NCBI RefSeq assembly: GCF_017676385.1
Contig: NZ_JAFFZN010000010.1
Coordinates: 144,838 to 208,837 of the forward strand
DNA length: 64,000 bases
Direction of reading: 5' to 3'
Source: Streptomyces spirodelae
GTDB taxonomy: Bacteria; Actinomycetota; Actinomycetes; Streptomycetales; Streptomycetaceae
Positions 40,413 through 48,608 of this stretch are shown piece after piece. Under the pieces are notes generated by a model. The model made no database searches. It had not been told where the DNA came from and was given only the letters and a program-made list of their open reading frames with translations. Every line of letters starts with the position of its first letter. The stretch's first letter is position 1. Made by a program: the position numbers and the translations under genes.

Positions 40413-42284
40413 GTGCGGTTACGCGAACGGTTGCGGTACTGGTTCGACGGCACGATGGACCGGGGGACACCCGCGCTGATCGGCTGGCTGGCGCTCGCGT
40501 CCACCGGGCTGATCGTGGTCGTCACGACGTCAGTGGTGCTGTTCACCGACGAGGACACCGAGGCGCACGGCGGATGGCTCGGTGTGGCGTGGATGAGTCT
40601 GCTGCGCACGCTCGACCCGGGCACCATGGGAGACGACACCGGGCGACCGGTCTTCCTGGCCCTCATGCTGGCGGTGACGATCGGCGGGATCTTCATCGTC
40701 AGCGCGCTGATCGGTGTGCTGACCGCCGGCCTGAACGCCCGCATCGAGCAGCTGCGCAAGGGCAGATCCCGGCTCTTCGAGCGGGGCCACACGATCATCC
40801 TGGGCTGGTCGGAGCAGATCTTCACGGTGATCGATGAGCTGGTCGAGGCCAACCAGAGCGAGCGCCGCTCCTGCGTGGTGGTGCTCGCCGACCGGGACAA
40901 GGTCTCCATGGAGGAGCAGATCCGGCTGCGGGTGCCCAGAACGGGAAGGACGCGGGTGATCTGCCGGTCCGGCAACCCGCTCAAGCGCGCGGACCTGGAG
41001 CTGGTCAGCCCGGACACCAGCAAGGCCATCATGGTGCTGCCCCCAGCGGACCCTGAGGCGGACACCATGGTCATCAAGACGCTGCTGGTGCTCAACAACC
41101 GCGTCTGGCAACCCTCCCGGCCACATGTGGTGGCAGCGGTTCAGGATTCGGACAACCTCGCGGCGGCACGTCTGGCAGCAGGCCGGAACGGCCTGGTGAT
41201 CGACGCCGACGACATCGCCGTTCGCTTCATCGTGCAGTCCCACCGGCAGACCGGCCTCTCCACGGTCTGCAACGAACTGCTCAGCTTCTACGGCAGCGAG
41301 CTCTACATCCGCGCCGAGCCCTCTCTCACCGGGGTGACGTACGGCGAGGCACTGCACCGGTACGAGCTCGGCACACCCGTGGGGCTGCGCAGAGCCGACG
41401 GACAGCTCCTGCTGAACCCACCGATGGGCACCGTCATCGGTGAGGAGGACGGCGTCATCGTGCTCGCCGAGGACGATCTGTTCATCAAGCTCGCGACCAG
41501 GAACCACGCGCGGATCGTCGAGGAGGCGCTGGCCTTCGCTCAACCTCCGGACCTGGCTCCGGACCGCACCCTGCTGATCGGCTGGAACGGGCGCGTCCCG
41601 AAGATCATCGAGCTGTTGGACAGTTTCGTCGAGCCCGGCTCGGCGCTGGACATCGCGGCCCCGCAACGTCCGGTGGCCGATGTGCTGGTTCCGTACGAGA
41701 ACCTCACCGTGGGCTACAAGTACTGCCGCCCCACCAGCAGGCGCTCGCTGGAAGCCCTCGACCCCGGCAGTTACCAGCACGTCCTGGTGCTCCCCGACGA
41801 GGGAACCGACGCCGAACAGGCCGACAATCGCACCTTGGTGACCCTCCTCCACCTGCGCGACCTCGAGGACCGGCTCGGCGACCCGTACTCGATCGTCACC
41901 GAGATGAACGAGGACAGCAACCGCGAGGTCGCCCAGGTCACCAGGGCCGACGACTTCATTGTCAGCTCGAAATTGATCAGCTTGATGCTGGCGCAACTCA
42001 CCGAGAACCGGCACCTGCACGACGTGCTGATCGATCTCTTCGACCCCGCGGGCTCCGAGATCTACCTCAAGCCCGCGACCCGCTACCTCAGGTCCGGCGC
42101 CGAGGCGAACTTCGCAACGGTCATCGAGTCCGCCCGCCGCCTCGGTGAGACGGCCGTCGGGTACCGGCTGGGCGCCCAACGCGGTGCTCCCCCCGCCTAC
42201 GGTGTGCACCTCAACCCGCCCAAGGCCGCCCGGCTCCGCTTGACCGAGGAGGACCACGTCATCGTGCTCGCCGAGGAGGAATAG
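40413..42284 (+). CDS. CASTOR/POLLUX-type ion channel with RCK-like domains
   Basis: A 623-residue protein. Two hydrophobic helices (PALIGWLALASTGLIVVVTTSVVLF and VFLALMLAVTIGGIFIVSALIGVLTAGLNARI) flank a short pore-like loop (AWMSLLRTLDPGTMGDDTG), which lacks the K+-channel TVGYG filter. Then come paired Rossmann/RCK-like domains: GHTIILGWSEQIFTVIDELVEA, VLADRDKVSMEE, and later LLIGWNGRVPKIIELLDSF. This arrangement is that of the plant symbiosis channels CASTOR/POLLUX (DMI1) and their bacterial homologues. GTG 40413 is chosen since the amphipathic RLRERLRYWF lead starts there and GGGGA lies 8-10 nt upstream. Ion selectivity is not predictable. Confidence 0.85.
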   Translation: MRLRERLRYWFDGTMDRGTPALIGWLALASTGLIVVVTTSVVLFTDEDTEAHGGWLGVAWMSLLRTLDPGTMGDDTGRPVFLALMLAVTIGGIFIVSALIGVLTAGLNARIEQLRKGRSRLFERGHTIILGWSEQIFTVIDELVEANQSERRSCVVVLADRDKVSMEEQIRLRVPRTGRTRVICRSGNPLKRADLELVSPDTSKAIMVLPPADPEADTMVIKTLLVLNNRVWQPSRPHVVAAVQDSDNLAAARLAAGRNGLVIDADDIAVRFIVQSHRQTGLSTVCNELLSFYGSELYIRAEPSLTGVTYGEALHRYELGTPVGLRRADGQLLLNPPMGTVIGEEDGVIVLAEDDLFIKLATRNHARIVEEALAFAQPPDLAPDRTLLIGWNGRVPKIIELLDSFVEPGSALDIAAPQRPVADVLVPYENLTVGYKYCRPTSRRSLEALDPGSYQHVLVLPDEGTDAEQADNRTLVTLLHLRDLEDRLGDPYSIVTEMNEDSNREVAQVTRADDFIVSSKLISLMLAQLTENRHLHDVLIDLFDPAGSEIYLKPATRYLRSGAEANFATVIESARRLGETAVGYRLGAQRGAPPAYGVHLNPPKAARLRLTEEDHVIVLAEEE

Positions 42285-42548
42285 CCGCCCCCGGGGGAAG
42301 GGCCGCCGCTCTCGGCGCAACCGGGCAGTTCTGACCGCGTGACGGCGGCTCGACGATCGCGACCACCGAGCAGACCCCGCCCCACAGCGCGCATGGGTGC
42401 AACAGGCACGGACATGACTGCGCCCGGCGGATGCCTGCCGCGGTATCCGGTCCATCGTGGTGCGGCCTCCGGGACATCGTGTCTGCTTTCGGCCAATATC
42501 GCCTGGTGAGTATCACAACCAGCGCGGTTGACGGAAGGTGCGTTCCCG

Positions 42549-44348
42549 ATGGTGGACGAAGAAGGGCGGCCGATGCCCGGCGAGGTGTCAGCCCCACGGG
42601 ACACGCCCGTATCGCCGGAAGCGGTCCGGAGATATCGGAGGGAGCTGACCGAAGGCGAGGATGCCATTGATCCGGCCACCTGGTCCGGTTCGGTGCCTCA
42701 TGTGTACGGCATCGCTCCGCGGGTGCGCATCGGCCGCAGCAGGTGGTTCAACCTGCTCTGGCTGCTGCCCCTGGGATTCCTGGTCCTCATCATCGCGGTC
42801 GCGGCAGCCAAGCACCTGCGCGGTCTCGGGCCGGTACAGCAGTTCCTCCACACCTATCCGGGCACGATCCTGGTCCCGCGGCCGGCGCGCAGGAGCGGGC
42901 TGCCCGCCTGGCTGGGGTGGCAGCACTTCCTCAACCTGTTCCTGCTGATCTTCGTCATCCGGTCCGGAATCCAGATCATCGGTGACCACCCGCGTCTGTA
43001 CTGGACCAGACACAGCACGCCGGGCCGTGAGTGGTTCCGGGTCCAGAAGCCGGTGCCGTCCGATCCACTGTGGACAGCGAAGAAGGACTCCATCGCTCTG
43101 CCCGGACAGGTGGGGCTGCCCGGGCTGCGGCACTCGATCGGGCTGGCCCGGTGGTGGCACCTGGGAACGGTAACACTGTGGCTGCTCAACGGCGTGGTCT
43201 TCTACGTGCTGCTGTTCACCACCGGGCAGTGGCGACTGGTCGTTCCCACCAGCTGGGACGTCTTCCCCAACGCGGCGTCAACACTGATCCAATACCTGTC
43301 GCTGGACTGGCCGACCGAGCCTGCCTGGGTGAACTACAACAGCCTGCAGCAACTCGCCTACTTCGCCACGGTCTTCCTCGCCGCCCCGCTTGCGCTGCTC
43401 ACCGGGCTGGGCATGTCGCCGGCTCTCTCGACCCGCTTCAGACGGATCAGCAAACCACTGAGCATCCAGGTGGCACGCTCCTTGCACTTCCTGGTCCTCG
43501 TCTGGTTCCTGGTCTTCATCACGGTCCACGTCGCCCTGGTGTTCACCACGAACCTGCCGCGCAGCCTGAACCAGATGTACGCCGCCCGCGGCGGCGACGG
43601 CTGGACTGGCCTGTGGATCTTCCTCGTCTCGATGGCTGTGATCATCGCCGGCTGGATCGCCGCCACCCCGTTCACCCTGCACCATCCCCGGGTGGTGCAG
43701 CGCGCCGGATACGCACTGATCGGCCCCCTGCAGCGGCTGTTCGAGCATCTGGACGCCAGACCGGGTGAATACACCGAGAAGGACATCTCTCCATACTTTT
43801 GGCACAACGGACAGTACCCTGACTCGCCCGAATACCAGCGGCTCCACGACAGCAACTTCGCGGATTACAGACTGCGCGTCCATGGCCTGGTCGACAACCC
43901 CGTCGATCTCGACCTGCGCCAACTCCGGGATCTGCCCCACCATGAGCAGATCACCCAGCACTTCTGCATCCAGGGCTGGTCGGGCGTGGCCAAATGGGGC
44001 GGCGTGTCCATGCGCACGATTCTGGACCTCGTCAAGCCGAAGCCCGAGGCGAAATGGGCCGTCTTCTACTCCCTGGGCGACGGCCCGGACAAAGGGCGCT
44101 ACTACGACGCCCACCCCATCGAGCAGATGAGTCATCACCTGACCATGCTCGCCTACGACATGAACGACCAACCGCTGCCGTTCGGCCACGGCGCCCCTCT
44201 GCGCCTGCGCAACGAAGTACAACTCGGCTTCAAACAGGTCAAGTGGATTCAAGGCATCGAGTTCGTCGCCGATTTCGCCCAGATCGGCGGCGGACACGGC
44301 GGCTACAACCAGGACCACGAGTTCTTCGGCTACCACCAGTCACTCTGA
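42549..44348 (+). CDS. Cytochrome b-type membrane domain fused to a molybdopterin oxidoreductase domain
   Basis: A 599-residue fusion. The N-terminal 400 residues carry about five to six hydrophobic helices with paired histidines (WLGWQHFLNLFLLIFVIRSGIQII, GLARWWHLGTVTLWLLNGVVFYVL, VARSLHFLVLVWFLVFITVHVALVF), a cytochrome b561-like arrangement. From about 435 comes a sulfite-oxidase-type molybdopterin domain: YRLRVHGLVDNPVDLDLRQLRDLPHHEQITQHFCIQGWSGVAKWGGV, with Mo-ligand C473. It thus joins catalytic Mo site and quinone-linked heme b in one chain, instead of the separate MsrP/MsrQ (YedY/YedZ) proteins. Substrate unknown. ATG 42549 follows GGAAGGT; an in-frame TTG at 42528 is possible. Confidence 0.87.
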   Translation: MVDEEGRPMPGEVSAPRDTPVSPEAVRRYRRELTEGEDAIDPATWSGSVPHVYGIAPRVRIGRSRWFNLLWLLPLGFLVLIIAVAAAKHLRGLGPVQQFLHTYPGTILVPRPARRSGLPAWLGWQHFLNLFLLIFVIRSGIQIIGDHPRLYWTRHSTPGREWFRVQKPVPSDPLWTAKKDSIALPGQVGLPGLRHSIGLARWWHLGTVTLWLLNGVVFYVLLFTTGQWRLVVPTSWDVFPNAASTLIQYLSLDWPTEPAWVNYNSLQQLAYFATVFLAAPLALLTGLGMSPALSTRFRRISKPLSIQVARSLHFLVLVWFLVFITVHVALVFTTNLPRSLNQMYAARGGDGWTGLWIFLVSMAVIIAGWIAATPFTLHHPRVVQRAGYALIGPLQRLFEHLDARPGEYTEKDISPYFWHNGQYPDSPEYQRLHDSNFADYRLRVHGLVDNPVDLDLRQLRDLPHHEQITQHFCIQGWSGVAKWGGVSMRTILDLVKPKPEAKWAVFYSLGDGPDKGRYYDAHPIEQMSHHLTMLAYDMNDQPLPFGHGAPLRLRNEVQLGFKQVKWIQGIEFVADFAQIGGGHGGYNQDHEFFGYHQSL

Positions 44349-44382
44349 ATGCATGACCTCTGGTGAATGCATGACTTCTGGT
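44347..44382. repeat. 18-bp tandem repeat at the oxidoreductase stop codon
   Basis: GAATGCATGACCTCTGGT (44347-44364) is followed directly by a copy with one change, C to T at its twelfth base (44365-44382). The first copy begins inside the TGA stop. Looks like a recent slippage duplication. Confidence 0.7.
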
Positions 44383-44543
44383 TCCGATGGGGCGCTTCCG
44401 ACCTGATCCTGGCCACCGCTTCGACCCGCAGCCACGGAGCAGGCGCCGCTGGCCCTGCACCTCACTCGTGTCCCGTGCCCACATGCTGTACGTTCCCTGC
44501 CCGAGGCGGTATCGCGGAAACACAAGGGGCGGAGGCGTCAGGA

Positions 44544-44906
44544 ATGCCTGGGCGAGTGCGGTTGCACTGGCTGGTGCTGTTCGCCACCTGCGTCCTGGCC
44601 GTTGGACACGGGTTCGCGGGAGCGGCCACGCATCTGCCGTACTACCCGGATCACGCCTTGGTCACCCATGCCGCCTCCGAACCGCAGGCGGTCGGCACAG
44701 AGCCGCCCAAGGGGCACGACGGGCACGGCGACACCTCCTGCGAAATCATCACGGGCGGGTTCCCGCACCTCCAACCGGACGCGGAGGGCTCCCCCGCCGT
44801 CGCGCCGGGTGAGGTGCCCCTCGCCGTACTGCCGCGCGGTGTCGCTGCTGCGTCCCGGGCTCCTCCGAAACCGTCTCTGACCGCTCTGTCGGTGCTGCGG
44901 ATCTAG
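44544..44906 (+). CDS. Small membrane/secreted hypothetical protein
   Basis: A 120-residue protein of no recognised family. A hydrophobic N-terminal helix (LHWLVLFATCVLAVGHGFAGAA) is followed by a His-containing segment (THLPYYPDHALVTHA, GHDGHGDTSCEII), then a Pro/Ala-rich tail. The shape resembles short Streptomyces membrane proteins next to metal or redox genes. ATG 44544 has GGAGGCGTCAGG upstream. It is followed by a hairpin and then by another His-rich membrane protein on the same strand, so the two may form one unit with internal attenuation. Confidence 0.55.
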   Translation: MPGRVRLHWLVLFATCVLAVGHGFAGAATHLPYYPDHALVTHAASEPQAVGTEPPKGHDGHGDTSCEIITGGFPHLQPDAEGSPAVAPGEVPLAVLPRGVAAASRAPPKPSLTALSVLRI

Positions 44907-44918
44907 AAGACAGCTTCC

Positions 44919-44948
44919 GCGTGCCGCTGTGCCTGTGCAGCGGCACGC
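44919..44948 (+). terminator. Hairpin between the two small membrane protein genes
   Basis: GCGTGCCGCTG (44919-44929) pairs perfectly with CAGCGGCACGC (44938-44948) around an 8-nt loop, 13 nt after the first stop and about 48 nt before the next start. It is a terminator or partial attenuator. Confidence 0.7.
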
Positions 44949-44996
44949 GAACGCATCTTCTGGATTCTTTTACGCAGCACGGACGGAGAGCCATCC

Positions 44997-45698
44997 ATGG
45001 GAACAAGGAGAAGAACCGAGACAGGTGTCAGGGCGGAGGTGAGCGCAGGACGCGTCCTCGCGACCTTCGCCTCGCTGGGTGCCGCGGCGATCCACTTCGC
45101 TTCGGTCCCGGACCACTACACCGAATGGTGGGCTGCGGGGGTGTTCTTCTGCGCCGTCGGAGCTTTCCAGGCAGGCTGGGCTCTGGCGGCCCTGAGGGCC
45201 TGCGGAAAGGTCGCCATGCTGTCGGGCCTCGTCGTCAACGCGGCCGTGATCGCGACCTGGGGGATCAGCCGGACGGCAGGAGTGCCGTTCGGGCCCGGCG
45301 CGGGTGTGCCCGAGGGGGTGACCCGGGTTGGCGTCACGGCCACCGCCTTCGAGGTGGCTGTCTGCCTGGTGGCGCTGTGGCGGTTGCGAGGGCGTCCCGC
45401 CCGCGGCTTCGCCTCCTCGTTCCAGGCGGTTGCCCTGGCCGGTGCGGCGGGAGCCGTGGTGACCGGTCTGACGATGCCGGCGGTGGAAGGCGCGATGAGC
45501 CACGGCCACGGCCACGGCGAGGAGTCGGCGCCGCACGACCACGACGAGGGCAATGCCGACGAGGACGAGGACAGGGAACCGGGGAGAACCGGTTCCGACC
45601 CGGAGGAGACTCCCTCCGCCGGCCAGTCGCCCACGTCCGAACCGGCCGAGGACCCCGCGGGCGAGCACGGCCACGACGGCGCACCGCACGAGCACTGA
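44997..45698 (+). CDS. Membrane protein with His/Asp-rich cytoplasmic or external tail
   Basis: A 233-residue protein with about five hydrophobic helices between residues 20 and 160 (LATFASLGAAAIHFASVPDHYTEWWAAGVFFCAVGAFQAGWAL; AMLSGLVVNAAVIATWGISR; GVTATAFEVAVCLVALWRL; AVALAGAAGAVVTGLTM). His residues flank helix 1 (IHFASVPDHYTEWW). The last 65 residues are hydrophilic and His/Asp/Glu-rich (HGHGHGEESAPHDHDEG; EHGHDGAPHEH), a probable metal-binding tail. I do not recognise a named family; metal handling is an inference from composition. ATG with GGAGAG upstream. Confidence 0.65.
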   Translation: MGTRRRTETGVRAEVSAGRVLATFASLGAAAIHFASVPDHYTEWWAAGVFFCAVGAFQAGWALAALRACGKVAMLSGLVVNAAVIATWGISRTAGVPFGPGAGVPEGVTRVGVTATAFEVAVCLVALWRLRGRPARGFASSFQAVALAGAAGAVVTGLTMPAVEGAMSHGHGHGEESAPHDHDEGNADEDEDREPGRTGSDPEETPSAGQSPTSEPAEDPAGEHGHDGAPHEH

Positions 45699-45776
45699 GG
45701 TCGAGACGGATTTCAGGACCGCCGGCTGCCACCGGTCCCGTGGGCGCGGGCGGACAGCGTGGACGCGGAAGCTGTG

Positions 45777-45810
45777 CACGGTCCTCGCCGCTGTTGCGGC
45801 GAGGACCGTG
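45777..45810. terminator. Bidirectional terminator, perfect 15-bp stem
   Basis: CACGGTCCTCGCCGC (45777-45791) and its exact complement (45796-45810) flank a TGTT loop. It lies between converging genes ending at 45698 and 45910. Confidence 0.85.
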
Positions 45811-45909
45811 GGCTCGACCTCCAGCGAGCGGTGGCGGTGGAGTCGCGCCCTCCTGGACAGCGCTGTGGGCGGTGTGCGGCCATACAGCCGTCGCGTTGCT
45901 TGCTGACGG

Positions 45910-47277
45910 CTACGGGGTCGCCGGGGCGGACGGTTGAGGGTTGCCGGGCCAGACAGCCGAGGCGTCGTCGCGGTGGGGATCGGGCAAGCGGATCTGACGG
46001 ACGGGGATGGTGCGTTCTCCTGCTGACGTGACGGCCGTCCACGGGGCGGGATGGCCGGAGTAGCTCAGGGTGGAGAGGACGAAGACACCGTCGGCGTAGA
46101 CCTCGACGTACTCGCCGATGGTCAGGATGCGCAAGGCAGCAGCGGGTTGGTGCAGGACCGCCTGACCGAGCGGAACTCCGTCGGGTCCTGTGACCTCGAG
46201 CTCCTTGCCGTCGCAGCCGATCGTCAGGGCTGCGCGGTCGCCGCCCGGAGTGTCCGTGCGCAGGGTGATCTCCACATACCCGGATATGGCCAGTTCCCCG
46301 ACGGCGTGCAGTGTGGGCTGGTCCGTCTCCGCACCGAGCCAGGAGTCGAGACCGGGCCACCACTCGAGACGGGGCGCTGCGTCCGAGGGGGTGACCAGGA
46401 GTTTCGGCTGGGCGAGCATGCCGCGGCAGCGGTCCCCGGAGTCGGTGAGTCCGACGCGGCGGGGGACGGTGTGGAGCACGACGCGGGAACCGTCGGCTGC
46501 GCGGATGACGCGGGGTGCGTACGATCCGGAGGGCCCGAGGGGGCCGCGATGGGTCCAGGGGCCGCGGAGGCGGGGGGCGGTCCACGCGTCGAAGCTGCGG
46601 GTGGAGCCGACGGAGACGAGCAGCAGCCAGCTGCCGTCGTCGAGGCGTTCGAGGACGGGGCACTCCAGTTCCTCGTCGTCGCCGGGTGAGATGAGGGGCG
46701 GGTGGACGGTCCAGTGCTCCAAATCGCCGGAGGTGGCCAGGGCGACGCAGCCGCCGGCCTCGGCCGGGAGGGACGCGTCGCTGGCGCAGAGGACCATCAC
46801 CCAGCCTTCCGACTCGTCGTCGGGTACGACAAAGGGGTCGCGCCAGCCCATGCGCTCGCCGGTGCGGTACCAACGCGGGTCAGCTTCGACGACGGGCCCG
46901 GTGCCGTGGCGGCGCCAGCCGGTGCCGTCGAGGCGGTCGGAGTAGGCGAGGCCGACCGACTGGAGCGGTGAGCCGCCCGCCGTGAGGCCGGCGACGCCGG
47001 TGTAGAACATCGCCATTCCGGCACCGTGCCGGAACGGGTGCATGGTCCAGACCGCCTGCTGGTCGAAGCGGCCGGGCAGTCCGTTACCGAAGGCGGTGCC
47101 GTGCGGCTGCCAGTGGACCAGGTCGGTGGATGTGGCCCGGCCGTAGGAGGTTTCCATCCGCAGGTGGTCGAACTCGGCTGTCCACGGGCCCTGCAGGTGC
47201 AGCACCGCATACGTGCCGTCGTCGTCATGCAGGAGCGCGAAGTCGTTCACGCAGAGGCCGGGTGGGGCGTAACGCAT
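45910..47277 (-). CDS. Glycoside hydrolase family 32-like beta-fructosidase
   Basis: A 455-residue enzyme with a five-bladed propeller and C-terminal beta-sandwich, probably cleaving fructose from sucrose or fructans. Visible landmarks: YAPPGLCVNDFALLHDDDGTYAVLHLQGPW in place of the WMNDPNG nucleophile block (Asp in VND), MGWRDPFVVPDDESEGWVMVL for the RDP transition-state motif, and ELECPVLERLDDGSWLLLVSV for the EC acid/base motif. The unusual N-terminal block makes it a divergent member; a GH43/GH68-like activity is possible. No signal peptide, so it acts in the cytoplasm. ATG 47277 was chosen as homology starts there. It is divergent from a LacI gene and an ABC uptake operon. Confidence 0.82.
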   Translation of the reverse strand: MRYAPPGLCVNDFALLHDDDGTYAVLHLQGPWTAEFDHLRMETSYGRATSTDLVHWQPHGTAFGNGLPGRFDQQAVWTMHPFRHGAGMAMFYTGVAGLTAGGSPLQSVGLAYSDRLDGTGWRRHGTGPVVEADPRWYRTGERMGWRDPFVVPDDESEGWVMVLCASDASLPAEAGGCVALATSGDLEHWTVHPPLISPGDDEELECPVLERLDDGSWLLLVSVGSTRSFDAWTAPRLRGPWTHRGPLGPSGSYAPRVIRAADGSRVVLHTVPRRVGLTDSGDRCRGMLAQPKLLVTPSDAAPRLEWWPGLDSWLGAETDQPTLHAVGELAISGYVEITLRTDTPGGDRAALTIGCDGKELEVTGPDGVPLGQAVLHQPAAALRILTIGEYVEVYADGVFVLSTLSYSGHPAPWTAVTSAGERTIPVRQIRLPDPHRDDASAVWPGNPQPSAPATP

Positions 47278-47303
47278 GCACAGGTCCTGTCGCTCACAGC
47301 GCC

Positions 47304-47325
47304 CAAACGTGTGCGCTGACGTTTG
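47304..47325. promoter_or_regulatory. LacI-type operator proximal to the GH32 gene
   Basis: CAAACGT (47304-47310) and ACGTTTG (47319-47325) are inverted arms in the GH32 upstream region. The core resembles the LacI-family CAAACG half site. Confidence 0.6.
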
Positions 47326-47367
47326 ATAACGAAGCTGTCTCTTGAGAATCGGCTCAAGTAAATATGA

Positions 47368-47383
47368 GCGCAAACGCTTGCGC
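47368..47383. promoter_or_regulatory. LacI-type operator in the GH32/LacI divergent region
   Basis: GCGCAAACGCTTGCGC has perfect 6-bp outer arms around ACGC and closely matches the typical LacI-family operator (GCAAnCGnTTGC). With the site at 47304-47325 (centres about 61 bp apart) it could allow looping. Confidence 0.75.
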
Positions 47384-47480
47384 AACCACGGGGCCAGGTT
47401 TACGGTCACGTCACTCACAGATCACACCGCCGTGAAACCGCCGAGATCCGCTTTCGATACACGCCCTAGGAGGATGCGCC

Positions 47481-48500
47481 GTGACGGTCAGCATCATTGA
47501 CGTCGCCCACGCCGCAGGAGTCTCGGCGTCCACCGTGTCCCGCGCGCTGCGCGGCCGGCCGGGCGTATCGGACCAGGTGCGGGAGCAGATCACGGCCGTC
47601 GCCGCCTCGCTGGGCTACACCGCGTCGCGTTCGGCGTCCAGCCTGGCCAGCGGGCGCACCTTCACGATCGGGGTGGTGGTCCCGTATGTGGGCCGCTGGT
47701 TCTTCAGCACCGTGCTGGACGCCGCCGAGCAGGTGTTCAGCAAGGCCGGGTACGACGTGCTGCTCTACAACCTCGGCTCGCCGGAGGCGCGCAAACGCTT
47801 CTTCACCAAACTGCCGCTGCGCAAGCGTGTGGACGCGGTGCTGTCGCTGCTGATTCCCGAAGAGGAGGAGGTCACCGCGCTGCGCTCACTCGGAGTGCCG
47901 CTGACCTCGATCGTCGGGGGGCCGCTTCCCGGCTTCACGGTGGTCGGCATCGACGACCGGGCCGGCGCTGAGAGCGCCGTCCGGCATCTGGTCAACCTCG
48001 GCCATCGCAGGATCGGCATGATCTCCGGGAGCAGCGGGCCATTGCACTGGACCACCCCCGTCGACCGGCGGCAGGCGTACCTGGACGTTCTCGCCGATTC
48101 CGGGATCGAGCACGATCCCGCCCTGGAAGTGGACGGCGACTACACCGTCAAGGGCGGCGAGCGGGCCATGACCCGGCTGCTGGCCGCGTCCCGTCCGCCG
48201 ACGGCCGTGTTCGCGCAGTCCGACGAGATGGCGATGGGGGCACTGCGCGCACTGCGGCGGCACAGGCTGAGGGCGCCGGACGACGTGTCCGTCATCGGCT
48301 TCGACGACCATGAACTGGCCGACGTGCTCGGACTGACCACCATCGCCCAGCCCGTCGCGGGCCAAGGCGCCGAGGCCGCCGAACTGTTGCTGCGACAGCT
48401 CAGCGAGCCGGAGGCCGAGCCACCGGGGCAGGTGCGGATGCCCATTCACCTCGTCCTTCGCGAAACCACCGCCCCGCCCAACCCGCGCCGACCCCAGTAA
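47481..48500 (+). CDS. LacI-family transcriptional repressor
   Basis: A 339-residue sugar-responsive repressor. The helix-turn-helix and hinge helix are at the N-terminus: SIIDVAHAAGVSASTVSRALRGRPGVSDQVREQITAVAASLGYTASRSASSLASGRT. The remainder is the periplasmic-binding-like effector domain (GVVVPYVGRWFF...GIDDRAGAESAVRHLVNLGHRRIGMISG...AVFAQSDEMAMGALRALRRHRLRAPDDVSVIGFDDHELADVLGLTTI). GTG start with AGGAGG 9-10 nt upstream. It should bind the GCAAACG/CAAACGT palindromes and control the divergent GH32 gene and the following ABC genes. Confidence 0.95.
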   Translation: MTVSIIDVAHAAGVSASTVSRALRGRPGVSDQVREQITAVAASLGYTASRSASSLASGRTFTIGVVVPYVGRWFFSTVLDAAEQVFSKAGYDVLLYNLGSPEARKRFFTKLPLRKRVDAVLSLLIPEEEEVTALRSLGVPLTSIVGGPLPGFTVVGIDDRAGAESAVRHLVNLGHRRIGMISGSSGPLHWTTPVDRRQAYLDVLADSGIEHDPALEVDGDYTVKGGERAMTRLLAASRPPTAVFAQSDEMAMGALRALRRHRLRAPDDVSVIGFDDHELADVLGLTTIAQPVAGQGAEAAELLLRQLSEPEAEPPGQVRMPIHLVLRETTAPPNPRRPQ

Positions 48501-48608
48501 CCCCCTCTCCCCCGCGGCATCCACGGCCCCGCCGCCCCAGCACCTCACACCGGGGACCACATCAGCAGCTCGACCCCTCACCCGCACCCACGCACGGAGG
48601 CACCAACC

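Noticed and set aside
45713..46873. A 386-codon minus-strand frame over the GH32 gene
   Set aside because: Arg/Pro-rich translation typical of the wrong frame in high-GC DNA; the neighbouring frame holds the GH32-like motifs.
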